A stretch of DNA of 64,000 nt from Rotaria socialis. Its lineage: Eukaryota > Rotifera > Eurotatoria > Philodinida > Philodinidae. Positions 1 through 12,739 of the stretch are shown here, in pieces. Position 1 is the stretch's first letter. Each line of letters begins with the position of its first letter. The notes under the pieces are model-generated. The model ran no database searches and was not told where the DNA came from. It worked only from the letters and a program-made list of their open reading frames with translations. The translations under genes were made by a program, and so were the position numbers. The stretch covers positions 124,001 through 188,000 of the forward strand of contig CAJNYU010002702.1 of the NCBI GenBank assembly GCA_905331475.1. Reading direction: 5' to 3'.

Positions 1-160
1 TTGAATTGTGAAGTAGTTCAAAAAAAACAACTCTCATCTTCTTATGCACAAAAAAATATAAAAAGAATCAACAACAAACTAACAAATTAAGACTAACAAA
101 TGGTAACGTTAAATTTTGTGAAAGAGTACTAGTAAAAAGTTCTTCTATGCAAATAATTAC

Positions 161-3100
161 TTTAAATGGAATGAATAAAGCATCAATTTGTACTATAAAA
201 TTTTGTAGGAATGGATCATTAGCTTCAAATTGAGAAAATTCATCCTAAAAAGAAAAACAAAATTCAACAATTAATTTTGGTACACATTGTTGCTAGCTTT
301 TAATTAAAACCTACTTCAGATAATTTATGATTAATAGTAACATAGACATCCATAAGTACTTTAATTCGAGGTTTAATTGCACTTGCACATAATTGTTGAC
401 AAGCAAATTCAATTAAATCTTTGAAACGATTCGCAGCAGAATGAATTTCATTTAAACAAGTCTAATAAATTAACACACAAAAAGAAATTGTATCTTTTAT
501 CTTATGAAAAAGAAAAGTTCTTTTCATTCTTACATCTAATTTTGTTTTATTATGTTCATTTAACGATAAAAATTTTTTCAATTCTTCATCAAGTAAACTT
601 TTAAGCGTATGTAAGTTTCCATATGTTATTTCAACATTATTGAATGTTGTTAAAAATATCTGTTTTAATTTTTCAATATCACTTCCTTGTAATTTACCTA
701 ATTGAATGCTTGATTGAATAACTGTATATGCTTGTGATAAATCAAATCCTGATGGATAACCAGATTTTAATCGAATATGTAATTGTTCACGATAGGTCGT
801 ATCAATTATACTAACAGCATGATTTAACATTGCACATATACCTTCGACATTTGAACTGGATATTGTTCGTCTAAAGGAAATTTATCTAGTATTATTTAAT
901 CAAAAACATATTGATAATATATCTATCGATATATATATATATACTTGAGACATTTTCGAAGAATAAAAAATACATCATCGACCATGTTGGGTGAATCAAT
1001 TAAAATAGCTTTATAAATACTTTCACGCATAAAATAATCCTCAATAGTAATATATTGATTTATGAATTCATGTAAAATTCGACTTAAACCTGAATGATTA
1101 ATAAATCTGTCAATTTCTTTTAATTGATTTAAACAAGCATCTGTTTTCATTTCATCCACTAACGGATATGCAGCTTCACAATCAGAATTTAAACGTCGAC
1201 GAATAAAACGTAAATATAATTCACAACTTGCATTGATTAATGTTATTTCAGCTAAGAAATCATCTAATTCGCGTGGATCAAGTTTATCAGTTGATGATAA
1301 ATCAGTTTGCGTTAAACTATTTGAGGTTGTTGAAAGAGATTTTTGTGTTAAAACAGACTGTTGAATACGACGAAATATTGTATCAAATTGGCGTTGAGAT
1401 TTAAAAGAATTTATGCCACGTCCAACTTGTGTATCACAAGCCGATTGTAGCATTGAAACAAAATTAAATAATTTTCCATGCCCTAACGAAAGAAAAAATT
1501 ATATTAAACTTTACAAGGAAATGCTTTTTTTTGCGAAACTTAATTTAGCAAAAATATTGATAGAAAGTCTTTGATTAGTTACTGTCTTTTAAATAACTTA
1601 ATAGAAAATTCCTACAGATATAACAATCGTATTAGCAACATTCTTCTCATGCAATCGACCATATATCAATAACTTGCTCCTTCTACATATGAATGGCTTC
1701 CTTTTTTCATATCAGAAAGATATAATACACCTGTGATGAAGAAGTTCGTTGCAAAATAGATATTTGAAAGAAATGGATTTTGATTTGTTATAGACATGAT
1801 CAACTGATATATCATGAGATTTTTTCTATATTTTTAAATCGAAGAATGCACACGAAAAACTTCTTAAGTTTATCATAATACTACTAATACAATAGAATAT
1901 GAAAGAAATCCTGAAAATTTCTTCGTATGATCATATATTTATATATCATGACGAAACAAAATCCACCATTACAAACTGTAAGTGCATGTTATCACAATGC
2001 GATTTGAAAACAATGTTTTACAATTTAATGATGTCATGTCATTGAGAGAGTAACTAATCTACAAGATTCATCGAATGATCTACTTTAGTATTTGCAAATA
2101 CTCGACTTCTATGCTAATTCATCCATTGTTACAATATTATTTAATACTATAGAAGCGACTGTCATCGCTATAATGATAGTGGTACAACTACGATGAACAA
2201 TTCTGATTCAAATAGATTTCCCAATCGAACAAAACAAAATAAAATGAATGACTGAAACGCTTACCATAATAAGTTTCAACAAGTGGTTGATAAGTTTCCA
2301 CAATTTCAGCAGTATATTCAAATAAATTAGTTAAATAATCCGAAAATATAACTGGATAACGTTTATTATTAAATGGTATATCTAAAGTCTTTTTAAGTTC
2401 TTTGTCTCCATGATCATTTATTTGTAAACAGAGATGTTTACAAAATTTTTCTAAACCAATTTGATGTAAATTTAAAAGTGGAAATATTTTGAAAAAACGC
2501 ATTGCTTCTGGTAAATGTCCTATTTCAACAGCTTGATCAAACTTAACATTTACAATGGCTTTTAACTTTTTCTCTGCATCTTCAAGAGAAAGTAATGCTT
2601 GATGAAGACTACTTCCTGCAGAATATTGAACGAGAAAAAAAATAATGAAAATTAAAAGAATAATAAATATGTGAACCTTCAGCTGGATCACTACTTAATT
2701 GAAGTGATGCTGGATCAATATTTAAATACCGATGAATGTGAGCAGCTGCCTAAGAAAAGGAAAATTTTTATTACGAACAAATATACAATCAAACATTTAT
2801 TTACTTCTTCATATTCTTCGTCTTCTAGAGCTTTTTTAACACCATCCGTACATTTCTTTAAATCAATGATGTCTTTCGCTCGTTGTAAACAAGCAACAAC
2901 ACGACTCTAAATTAATCGACATAGATCAAACATTAGAAGTAAATAATATCAACGAACTTTTGTCACATCAAGTTCTCGAACTTTTCCACTAATATTATCA
3001 GCTAATTCTGCCGTAAATGAAATTGTATTCGATAAATTATGTGCATCTTGTGTTATTATTTGTAAGGCTGGCCTAAAATATTGTCGAATAATGTTTCTCT

Positions 3101-3325
3101 TCTAAAATCTCATCATTCAATACTGACACTAGATTTTTAATTGAAGCCATTTGTCTCTCAAATGAATCTTGATTTGAAAGTAAAATTGATAATTCATCAT
3201 TAAGTTTTTTCTATAGTTAACAAAACAAAGTAAAATGTTACATAGTCTCAGAAAATGAATCGACTTACTTCACGTGTATTGAGGGTCTCTAATTCTTTTT
3301 CTAATAAATCTATATTTGGCATCAT
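161..3325 (-). CDS. COG4: Conserved oligomeric Golgi complex subunit 4 (3' end outside window)
   Basis: COG4 is a lobe-A subunit of the COG tethering complex, which guides retrograde vesicles within the Golgi and binds the SNARE regulator Sly1. Ten exons are visible on the minus strand: 3269-3325, 3128-3210, 2958-3072, 2805-2906, 2677-2749, 2265-2615, 945-1482, 534-870, 315-461 and 161-244. They encode about 629 residues against about 785 in human COG4, so the last quarter lies beyond base 1. Diagnostic blocks include RFFKIFPLL, ETYQPLVETYYG, LDPRELDDFLAEITL, MVDDVFFILRKC and FEANDPFLQNF. The N-terminus is short, starting MMPNIDLLEKELE. The intron 1483-2264 (782 nt) has no visible content. 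Donors at 2957 and 2676 are GTTCGT and GTTCAC, unusual after the GT. Reading phase is consistent through all junctions. Confidence 0.93.
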
Positions 3326-4882
3326 TTTATTATTTATTAAAATGAGTAAAAAAAAGAATCATTGAAATTGATGAATGAAAACGCACAATTTACTTTACTG
3401 ATTGGATTGACTTGATCCAATCGAATTCAAGAACCATCATTAAATTATTTATCATTGGTCTAATATATAGATTCGTAGATGGCTTGTATCAATGACAGTG
3501 TTGTGTTGTAATCGATGAAAGCGACCAAAAATGGCGTGATCACGATTGAAAGAGTCTGATCAGGACTCTTGTTTGTATTTTAAAGAGTGTATATATTAGT
3601 ATCTCTCGTTTTCGAGGACAGCTCTCTGATGAGATTTCTCACATGGTTAAGAAAGTTCTAGATAAGTCCTGTTGGAGTTCGCAGAAACTAAGACTATATG
3701 TCTACATATGGCTATCTATAGATTTATTCTATACAATTGTTTTATGCGACTTGTACTTTTTTTAAGTCGTAGGTGTGCTGCTAGCTTTAGTTTTTCTCCG
3801 TTTTGCTTTGTAAATTATAAAATACTTCAACAAAATTCAACATGACTTTGAGTGCGTTTAAAAAACTTGCAACTTGGATCCTCACACCCACAAGTAAGTC
3901 ATATTGTCACATATGTGGTATGGATACAATTCAACTAGATAGGAATCACAAAAATAATTGCATCAGTTAGAATGTAAACACTTGCTAACGTTTATTTTTT
4001 AGCTCCTTGATTACGAAAGAATAGTTTTGATAATGATGAGTCGACATTCGAGACTAGAACTGAAACAACGTGATTTAAAAATCCCCTACTTGTATTCGAA
4101 TCATAAATACAAACATTGATTTCTATAGTCTTCGTCAGAACTTAGTAATAAATATGAAAATTTCTATTCTATTTCATGATCAGATAATGTACCAGGGTCG
4201 ACACAAAAAAAAAGTTTCAGTTCTGGCTCTAGTTCACATGAAACTGAGACCGGGATCAATCTGTAGATCTCTAATAGTAACACAAGTTCTACGATATATT
4301 GTTGCTACTGAACGAACACTTATTCAAATAATCGCTTTAAATTGCATTCATTATTATGATAGAAACAAATATGCATTTAAATACAAAACTGATGAGCTAA
4401 TTATACACAATCATATGATTCTGGGTATAATCTCCTTTGAACTTTTAAGAATTCTATCCAACTTGCTAATCTAGGAACTCAATTTCATACTAAAAGAACA
4501 AAAAGTTCGATGATGATAAAAGGCAAACAAACACAAAATCATTTACATTGAATTCACGACAATGAAATAGTCAGTAAACAGTTGTTCTATTTTGTTCAAG
4601 TTGCCTCATCGAGAATATAATTCTTTTTTTTATCCTGTTTGGCTAATTATCTTTTTTTTACTAGATTTTTTCTACATAATTTATTTAAAAAACAAATTAA
4701 TTCGCATCGTCGTTCAAGAGGTACATATACCACTGGCATCTATCAAAGCCATCTATATTCACTGTGTTATGTTCGTTGGCATTTGTGTTGTCCAATATTT
4801 ATTTTTCTTGGTCCTTCATGCGTCCACACTGAACTAGAACCGAGTTTCGAAATGCATTCTTAAAAAATATTGCAACACAAGC
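3326..4882. other. Intergenic between COG4 and GATD3
   Basis: This is a divergent region between the COG4 start and the GATD3 start. Short ORFs at 4154-4474 and 4592-4863 do not look like any protein I know and have no supporting splice structure. An ATG at 3842 followed by 17 codons and a good GTAAGT donor at 3894 could be a first exon, but no partner exon was found. I see nothing else that I can support. Confidence 0.5.
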
Positions 4883-5632
4883 ATGCTTGTAAAAACAGTT
4901 CGACAATTTGCATCAAAACCAACAGCCTTACGAAATGTCGCTGTCGTTCTTAGTGGTTGTGGAGTTTACGATGGCAGTGAAATTCATGAAGCATCAGCCT
5001 GTCTTGTTCATTTAAGTCGTCACTCGGCATCGGTACATGTATTTGCCCCAGATATAGCACAAAAACATGTTATTAATCATTTAACTGGTGAAATTATGCC
5101 TGAAACACGTAATGTTCTTGTTGAAAGTGCTCGTATAGCTCGTGGCGGACAAAACATATCATCATTAGATAAACTTAATGTTAATCAATTTCAAGCTATT
5201 ATTTTACCGGGTGGATTTGGTGCAGCAAAAAATCTATCCACATTTGCGTTCGATGGAGATCAAATGGTGGTTGATAACCGTTTGACAGATATTTTAAAAG
5301 ATTTCCATCGTAGTCGAAAACCAATCGGTATGTGTTGTATTTCACCTGTTATCGCAGCAAAATTAATACCAGGTGTTCAAGTAACTTTGGGAAAAATGAA
5401 AAATTTAAAGGAAAATGAAGCGAAAGATGTCTTTCCTTATTCTGGTGCTGTATTAAGTGCAAGACTAATGGGTGCCGAAACACAAGAATGTGATGTGAAT
5501 GAAATATGTGTTGATGAATCTCATCAAGTTGTTACAACACCTGCGTTTATGAAAAATGCTTCTTTTCATGAGATATTCGATGGTGTTGGACTTATGATAG
5601 AAAAAGTTATTCAAATGATAGGACACAAGTAA
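4883..5632 (+). CDS. GATD3: ES1/GATD3 family mitochondrial glutamine amidotransferase-like protein
   Basis: This single-exon gene of 249 residues matches the ES1 (C21orf33/GATD3, bacterial ElbB) branch of the DJ-1/PfpI class I amidotransferase-like superfamily along its whole length. Visible blocks are VVLSGCGVYDGSEIHEA near the N-terminus, ESARIARG, LPGGFGAAKNLSTFAFDG, the nucleophile-elbow region KPIGMCCISPV, and VVTTPAFM near the C-terminus. Animal members are mitochondrial. The first 15-20 residues (MLVKTVRQFASKP) are basic and hydroxylated and fit a presequence. Bacterial ElbB is a glyoxalase; the animal function is not settled. RAB5IF follows on the same strand after only 143 bp. The absence of introns is unusual next to its multi-exon neighbours. 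Confidence 0.93.
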   Translation: MLVKTVRQFASKPTALRNVAVVLSGCGVYDGSEIHEASACLVHLSRHSASVHVFAPDIAQKHVINHLTGEIMPETRNVLVESARIARGGQNISSLDKLNVNQFQAIILPGGFGAAKNLSTFAFDGDQMVVDNRLTDILKDFHRSRKPIGMCCISPVIAAKLIPGVQVTLGKMKNLKENEAKDVFPYSGAVLSARLMGAETQECDVNEICVDESHQVVTTPAFMKNASFHEIFDGVGLMIEKVIQMIGHK

Positions 5633-5775
5633 TCTAAAATAACGGCACCTTTTTCATCACTAGACAACAAAGAACCTACTTAGATAGTCACTGATTGATT
5701 CTAGTTCATTGTCTTAAATTCTAGATAATTTATACTTTCGTTTATCATAATTTATAACACAAATTAATCTAATCA

Positions 5776-6625
5776 ATGAGTTCATCAAGCAATACGACTG
5801 GGAGTAATTCATCAGCATCGTCCAGAAACACATCTCGATTAAGTGCAACTTCATCCGAACGAGTATCTATGGCTTTTATCAAACGAGCTCTTACACCAAC
5901 AGCAAGCTGGACTCATAAGGTAAATAATATTCTTGGGTAATCTACTTTTACATAGCTATGAACCAAAATTTAAATGCTAAAAATGAAAGAAAATTCCCAC
6001 GAATACGTGCCGAGCGAAAGGTTATCATCCACTTGTCTTACTATACAAAATTACAAAACAATACACATTCCCTTTTCATATTGCTGACTGTTGTTCCATA
6101 ATTTTGAAAAGGAAAAGAAAATCTGATTTTAGATTAGCTTTGTCGAGTCTCGTTCTTTTTTCATAAAAGTTTCGAATCATGGCAAATTATAAATATTTAT
6201 ATATTTTTAAGGAAGAATTCCTTGATGCTGTTTATTGGCTTCGCCAAGTGTTAAGTATTATCATTGGTGTTATACTAGGTGCATTGTCCATCAAAGGTCT
6301 ATTGGGCATGATCATGTCAGTATTTTTTTTTATCTACTATTTAACAAAACAATCCTAATTGTTAAATGAATTATTTAAGATTTGCTGCTATTAGTTCGTT
6401 GATTGTTTTTATTTATGCTTCAAATGTGCAAAATGTTGATCCAGAAGAATATGGTGGAATGATTGAAATAATAAAAGAAGGTTTTATGACTGCTTTAGCA
6501 ACGTTTCTTGTAAGTGAAAAACTTTTAGTTAATGTTTAAAATCATTTCTCTATTATTTCTAGGTTTCTTGGATTGTACTCTATTCAGCATTTAACGAGCC
6601 GAAGTCAACTATACCTACCATATAG
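5776..6625 (+). CDS. RAB5IF: RAB5IF/OPTI (C20orf24-like) ER membrane protein
   Basis: There are four exons: 5776-5919, 6212-6315, 6380-6509 and 6563-6625, encoding 146 residues. The conserved core reads EFLDAVYWLRQVLSI, then EEYGGMIEIIKEGFMTALA and WIVLYSAFN, matching human RAB5IF (EFLDVIYWFRQ, EEYGGTWELTKEGFMTS). The protein has two to three hydrophobic helices after a Ser/Thr-rich N-terminus of about 40 residues. In vertebrates it is the OPTI subunit of the GEL complex of the multipass translocon, which helps insert multi-spanning membrane proteins at the ER; it was first named a Rab5-interacting protein. It is 143 bp downstream of GATD3 and 110 bp upstream of PRPF6 on the same strand. The C-terminal tail NEPKSTIPTI is not shared with human. 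Confidence 0.9.
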
Positions 6626-6708
6626 TCCTAATGTTGCTTGTTTTTTCTTTTTCACACTTTTTCTCTTAAATATTGTTGTTCGTACTTAGGAAATAGAAAA
6701 AAAATACT

Positions 6709-6721
6709 GTTCCTTTTTCAG
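6709..6721 (+). promoter_or_regulatory. Splice-acceptor-like polypyrimidine-AG just upstream of PRPF6 ATG
   Basis: A pyrimidine-rich run ending in CAG lies 14 nt before the PRPF6 start codon. The previous gene ends only 110 bp upstream, so there is little room for a conventional promoter plus 5' UTR intron. Spliced-leader trans-splicing is known in rotifers, and this is a plausible acceptor. A normal 5' UTR intron is the alternative. Confidence 0.4.
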
Positions 6722-6735
6722 ATAAGTACAAAAAT

Positions 6736-9700
6736 ATGGCAACAAAAAAACGAAATAAAGCCTTTATGGGTATGGCTGCTCCGTTGGGTTATGTTCCAGG
6801 TCTTGGTCGTGGTGCAACCGGTTTCACAACTCGATCAGATATTGGTCCAGCACGAGAAACCGGTGACATAAGTGATGAACGCCATGCACCACCAACTAAG
6901 CGTCGCGATGACGATGATGACGATGATACAGATTTAAATGATTCGAATTTCGATGAAGAATTTGGATATGGTGGAAGTTTATTTAAAGTAAGTTCGAATA
7001 CAATTTTAGATTACAAAAAAATTGCGATTGATTACAATTTTCAATTACTCAGTGGATATGTAGAAAATAATATATATTGATGGGAATGTTTTTCATGTGA
7101 AACGATTTGTAAATAACTATTCACAATATCAAGCTAAGATAAAATTGAATAAACATACAGAGACATTTATAAATAACTAAGCAAACAACTTTATAAGGGA
7201 TAAAATGATAAGATAAACTGATTTAGAGTATTTTTGACTGATGACAGGAGTACTTATTTATGAAAAATTTGAAATTTACATTTTCTTGCTCATGAATGTT
7301 ATCTTCTCATTTTATACAAAACAATATTGGATTTCATTTTTTCTAGAATGGTCCATACGAAAAAGATGATGAAGAAGCTGATGAAATTTACGAATCCATT
7401 GATAAACGTATGGATGAAAAACGAAAAGAACGAAGGTAAATAATTCATTTAAAAAAAGACATCATTAATTCAGATAACTAAAGAAAAAAAACTTTTTTTC
7501 TATAGAGAACGACGATTCCAAGAAGAAATTGAAAAATATCGTCAAGAACGACCAAAAATTCAACAACAATTTAGTGATCTTAAACGTAAATTAGCTGATG
7601 TTACAGCCGAAGAATGGATGAGTATGCCAGAAGTTGGTGATGTTAGAAATAAACGACAAAGAAATCCAAGACAAGAAAAGTAATAAATCAATCAATAAAA
7701 TTTCTCTATGTTTTTATTTTATTTTTCAACTTAGATATACACCTGTACCTGATGCACTGATTGCAAAAGGTGTTGCAGCTACTGAAAAAACAAATGCTAT
7801 TGATTTACATGATCAACATTACGGTGGTTTTATAACACCAGCCACTGGTATGTCGACACCTTCAACTGAAATTGAAATGGTCAAAATCGGTCAAGCACGT
7901 AATACACTTATGAATATGCGACTCACACAGGTCAGAGAAAAAATAGCATTAAATTAGCAAAACATATTTCTAATCTTTTTTCTTTTTAATTTTAGGTTTC
8001 TGATAGTGTTAGTGGTCAAACAGTTGTTGATCCAAAAGGCTATCTAACTGATATGGCATCAATGTTACCATCATATGGTGGTGATATAAATGATGTAAAG
8101 AAAGCTCGACTGTTGCTTAAAAGTGTTCGAGAAACAAATCCATCTCATCCACCAGCTTGGATTGCATCAGCACGTCTAGAAGAAGTTGTTGGTAAAGTTC
8201 AAGCGGCAAGAAATTTAATTATGCGTGGTACAGAACATTGTCAAAAAAGCGAAGATGTTTGGTTAGAAGCAGCACGTTTGATGCCATTGGATTTAGCACG
8301 CGGCATTGTTACACATGCGGTTAGACATTTACCACAATCAGTTAAAATCTGGGTTAAAGCTGCTGATTTAGAACAAGAACCAAAAGCGAAAAAACAAGTT
8401 TTACGACGAGCACTTGAACATGTACCTAATTCTGTTCGATTATGGAAAGCAGCAGTCGAATTAGAAGACGAAGAGGATGCTAGAATTATGCTTAGTAGAG
8501 CTGTCGAATGTTGTCCAACATCAGTTGAGGTAAGTAGTAACGTTTATATTTATTTTCTTGTTTCATCGTTATTTTACTATTTATAATTTTGAGTTTCACA
8601 TGCGATCATTGATACAATTAATAAATACATATCCAATCATTGCATAGACTGAAATTTATAATGAATGTTTACATTTCGATAGTGAAACCAATAATTAGAG
8701 TTCACGTTACTTTGATATAGTTAATTTAAAATAACAAAAAGAAAACTAAAGAGTAATGCATTGTTTGCCTTTCGAATTATAGTAATTCTGAAGAGTGTTA
8801 AGAAGAAGCATCATTTAGATTTATAATCAGTTTGAGTCAAAGTGAAATATAATATCTTCATTATTAGAAATCATCTTATTATGTTGAACATGGTTTAAAA
8901 AAAGATTAGTTTTCGATGTACAGGTCAAGCAGCTTGTATAGTTGAGTTTTTCTTCAAATTCAAAATAAATCAGCCTGAGAATTCAATTTAACTATTTTTT
9001 CATTAATATTCACCTAAGAAACAATACAGCCTACCTTATAAATAAAAGACCAATATTCTCTAATTTTTGTTTTGCAATTTAATATATTTTCTACTTTAGT
9101 TATGGTTGGCTTTAGCACGCCTTGAGACATATGAAAATGCACGTCGTGTACTTAATAAAGCTCGTGAACATATTCCGACTGATCGACAAATTTGGATCAT
9201 GGCTGCAAAACTTGAAGAAGCCAATGGAAACAATACAATGGTCGATCGTCTTATTGAAAGAGGTGAGTTTCTTTTTTGTTTCTTATCAAACTTTTATGAA
9301 ACAAATATTATTGTTTTTAATTAGCCTTGGCTTCTTTACGTGCAAATATGGTTGAAATTAATCGTGAACATTGGTTCAAAGATGCTATCGATTGTGAAAA
9401 AGCTGGTTCTGTTCATACGTGTCAAGTACTAATCCGAAATATAATTGGTATTGATATTGATGAAGAAGATCAATTAGAAACATGGATTGAAGATGCACAA
9501 TCATGTCAAACTGAAAATGCATATGAATGTGCACGGGCTATTTATACTCATACGCGAAAGTTACATCCAACGAAAAAACAAATATGGCTAGACGCAGCTG
9601 ATTTTGAAAGAAAACATGGTACTCGTGAGCAACTTGAAGAACTTTTATCGACAGCCGTTATTAGTTGTCCAAAAGCTGAAGTTTTATGGTTAATGTTAGC

Positions 9701-10880
9701 TAAAAGTAAATGGTTAGCTGGAAATGTTCCATTAGCTCGAGAAACACTATCCGCTGGATTTCAAGTACGCACATTAGATTTCTTTTCTAGTTAAATATCC
9801 TTTTCTTTTTATTATCTAGGCAAATCCGAATTCTGAAGAAATTTGGCTTGCAGCTGTTAAACTTGAATCAGAAAATAATGAATATAAGAAGGCGCTAAGT
9901 CTTTTAAAAAAAGCTCGACTGTAAGTATTCATTATTGTTTAAGATGTAATTTAAAACAGAATAATTCTTTTCTATTTATTTTAGTCATGCACCTACAGCC
10001 CGAGTTTATATGAAATCTATACGTTTACATTGGTGTTTAAATGAAATTTCAGCAGCTATAGAATTATTAGAAGAAGCACTAAAAACTTATGGAAATTTTC
10101 CAAAATTATGGATGATGAAAGGGCAAATATCAGCCCAACAAGGTGCAACTGGTTTTGACGCTGCTCGTGAAGCTTATTTAGAAGGGATTAAACGATGTCC
10201 AACAAGTATACCATTATGGCTTCTCTTAATTGAATTAGAAATTAATAATGGACAATTAATTAAAGCTCGAGCTAATTTAGAAAAAGCTCGTTTACGTAAT
10301 CCAGCAACACCAGAACTTTGGTTGGCTAGCGTACGATTAGAAGTGAATGCTGGAAATGTACAACAAGCCAAAGTTATGATTGCACGAGGTTAGCTAAAAT
10401 AATTTTTAATCAAACAACACAAACAGTGATAATATGTTTATCTATTTATTTTTACGTATAGGTATGCAAGAATGTCCATCGGCTGGTATACTTTGGGCTG
10501 AAGCAATATTTATGGAAGCACGCCCTCAACGTAAATCAAAAAGTGTTGATGGTTTAAAAAAATGTGAACATGATCCATATGTTCTGATGGCTGTATCAAA
10601 ATTGTTTTGGTCTGAACGTCGTATTGATAAAGCACGTGAATGGTTTAATCGCACAGTTAAACTTGAAACAGACAATGGAGATTGTTGGGCAGCATTTTAT
10701 AAATTCGAACTAATGAATGGAACAGAACAACAACAAGCCGATATTAAACAAAAATGTATTAGTTTCGAACCGAGACATGGAGAATTATGGTGTCGCATTG
10801 CAAAAGATGTTAAAAATTGGAAATTAAAAACAGGAGATATACTAGAATTATGCGCAACACAAATGCCTATACCTAATTAA
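6736..10880 (+). CDS. PRPF6: Pre-mRNA-processing factor 6 (U5 snRNP, Prp1/Prp6)
   Basis: Ten exons: 6736-6987, 7347-7435, 7506-7679, 7735-7930, 7996-8529, 9100-9262, 9325-9764, 9820-9920, 9985-10388 and 10462-10880. The 923-residue product compares with 941 in human. PRPF6 bridges U5 and U4/U6 in the tri-snRNP. The N-terminal PRP1 domain is clear ([44 protein letters not shown]). It is followed by a long array of HAT/TPR helical repeats (for example [33 protein letters not shown]) ending in [14 protein letters not shown]. An acidic run of Asp residues near residue 58 is shared with human. The 570-nt intron at 8530-9099 has no recognisable content. An AATAAA lies about 40 nt after the stop. 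Confidence 0.97.
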
Positions 10881-12348
10881 ACATTTTCTTTTTTTATGTT
10901 TGTGCTTTGTGTATATGTGAAAATAAACATAAAACAAAATTATTACTAAACAATAACTACAAGACAATATATATATACTGAGAGAGAGACAGAGTTGAGC
11001 AATTTTTAGTATTACATAATATAGATTTGAATTTAATAATGATCGTTTGGGTATTATTATATGAGTTTCTATATTCCAATTTATATACAGATTGATCTTA
11101 GAGAAGTCGACAAAGTGCTTTGAAAAATTTGAACCTCCCAGCGATTTCATTTTTGATCGTATAGCACGATAAGAAAAATCTTAATCGATATTATACACAT
11201 GTCAGTACACATTAGAAAAGTCTCATCTGTTTAAAATTATAGTTCATGAGAAAGATCAGTATTGCCGATATTTTTTCTATTGGCTTTTCTAAGATTCAAC
11301 AATATGAATGACTATCAAGAAATCGGTTAGATCTTTTCGAAAACTTTTATTAGACTTTCAACTACGTATATGTATAGTAGTACATTAAGGCAATTTTCAT
11401 TAAAGTGCATGGTGTGAAGTTAACAAAGGTTGCAATAAACAATTTTGAATTTATATCATGTTCACTTAAAGGCGACTTGAAAAATAACATGATCTTCGTT
11501 ATTAGCTCGAAAAAAAGGCAAAAAAGTTTTTTTTTTTTGCAGATTTATATATATAATCTCAAGTGTATTAGATGATTGACAATGTAACTTGACGTGTGTA
11601 TTAACAAGAAACAGAAAACGAGTATTCAATAAAAATCATGTCTTGTCAGCAAATGAATTCAAGTTTGTCATATTAAATCTTAAAAATAATATGATACGAT
11701 AAATAAATATGAATAAAGATGTTTTTGACGAAAACAATCTCAATCTTATGCCTTCTTCTGGTCACGACTATCATTTCGTAATTTCATGTTGTTGTTTATT
11801 GAACTGGAGTAGCTTGTCGTAGTCGATCGATCGATTGGTTGAATCATCAAGACCTTGAATTTTTTTCTCTATGCACAAATGATGAGCAAAGCTTTGCACA
11901 GAGTAATCAATAAGGTCATCGCGTTAGAAAAAAAAATTTCGTACATTTTTCTTTTTCATCTCTCGATCAGATTCATTGTTAATTTATTCAAAACTATACT
12001 TCAATCACATTTTAATTGTTTGCATTCATTTTTTCTCTCTTTTACCTATCCATTAATCAAATCCATAATCATATTCTCATTAAAAATATCAATAAGAAAA
12101 GAAATTTATTTTTGTTTTTCAGGTTCATTTTTGCTTGCTCTGTTTAGAAGTCATCTCGAAACCAATTCACATTATAGTTACAAGGAACAGAAAAAAGAGA
12201 GAACCACGTGCATAAACACATACATGCATGAATTAAAGTAATATAATATAGCAAGAACAAAAGATGAACAAGACTTTATTTATTCTTTTTTTTTTACAAT
12301 GATAATCTGCCTAAGAATATAGTCCGGTGAAAATTCTTTGTTAATCGT
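10881..12348. other. Intergenic between PRPF6 and DYNLL (convergent 3' ends)
   Basis: AT-rich sequence between two 3' ends. A candidate polyadenylation hexamer AATAAA for PRPF6 is at 10922-10927. The ORF at 11855-12241 is low-complexity and shows no family resemblance. No RNA gene or repeat stands out. Confidence 0.5.
10922..10927 (+). promoter_or_regulatory. Polyadenylation signal of PRPF6
   Basis: An AATAAA hexamer about 42 nt after the PRPF6 stop codon. Confidence 0.45.

Positions 12349-12739
<391 letters not shown>

Noticed and set aside
3842-3893. Possible first exon (ATG plus 17 codons then GTAAGT)
   Set aside because: No matching downstream exon in phase; GATD3 already has a convincing start of its own.
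4154-4863. ORFs at 4154-4474, 4592-4837 and 4639-4863 upstream of GATD3
   Set aside because: No known motif, no splice context, overlapping frames and biased T-rich composition; more likely chance or decayed sequence.
11855-12241. 128-aa plus-strand ORF
   Set aside because: Low-complexity Phe/Ile/Ser-rich translation of AT-rich DNA, no family likeness.
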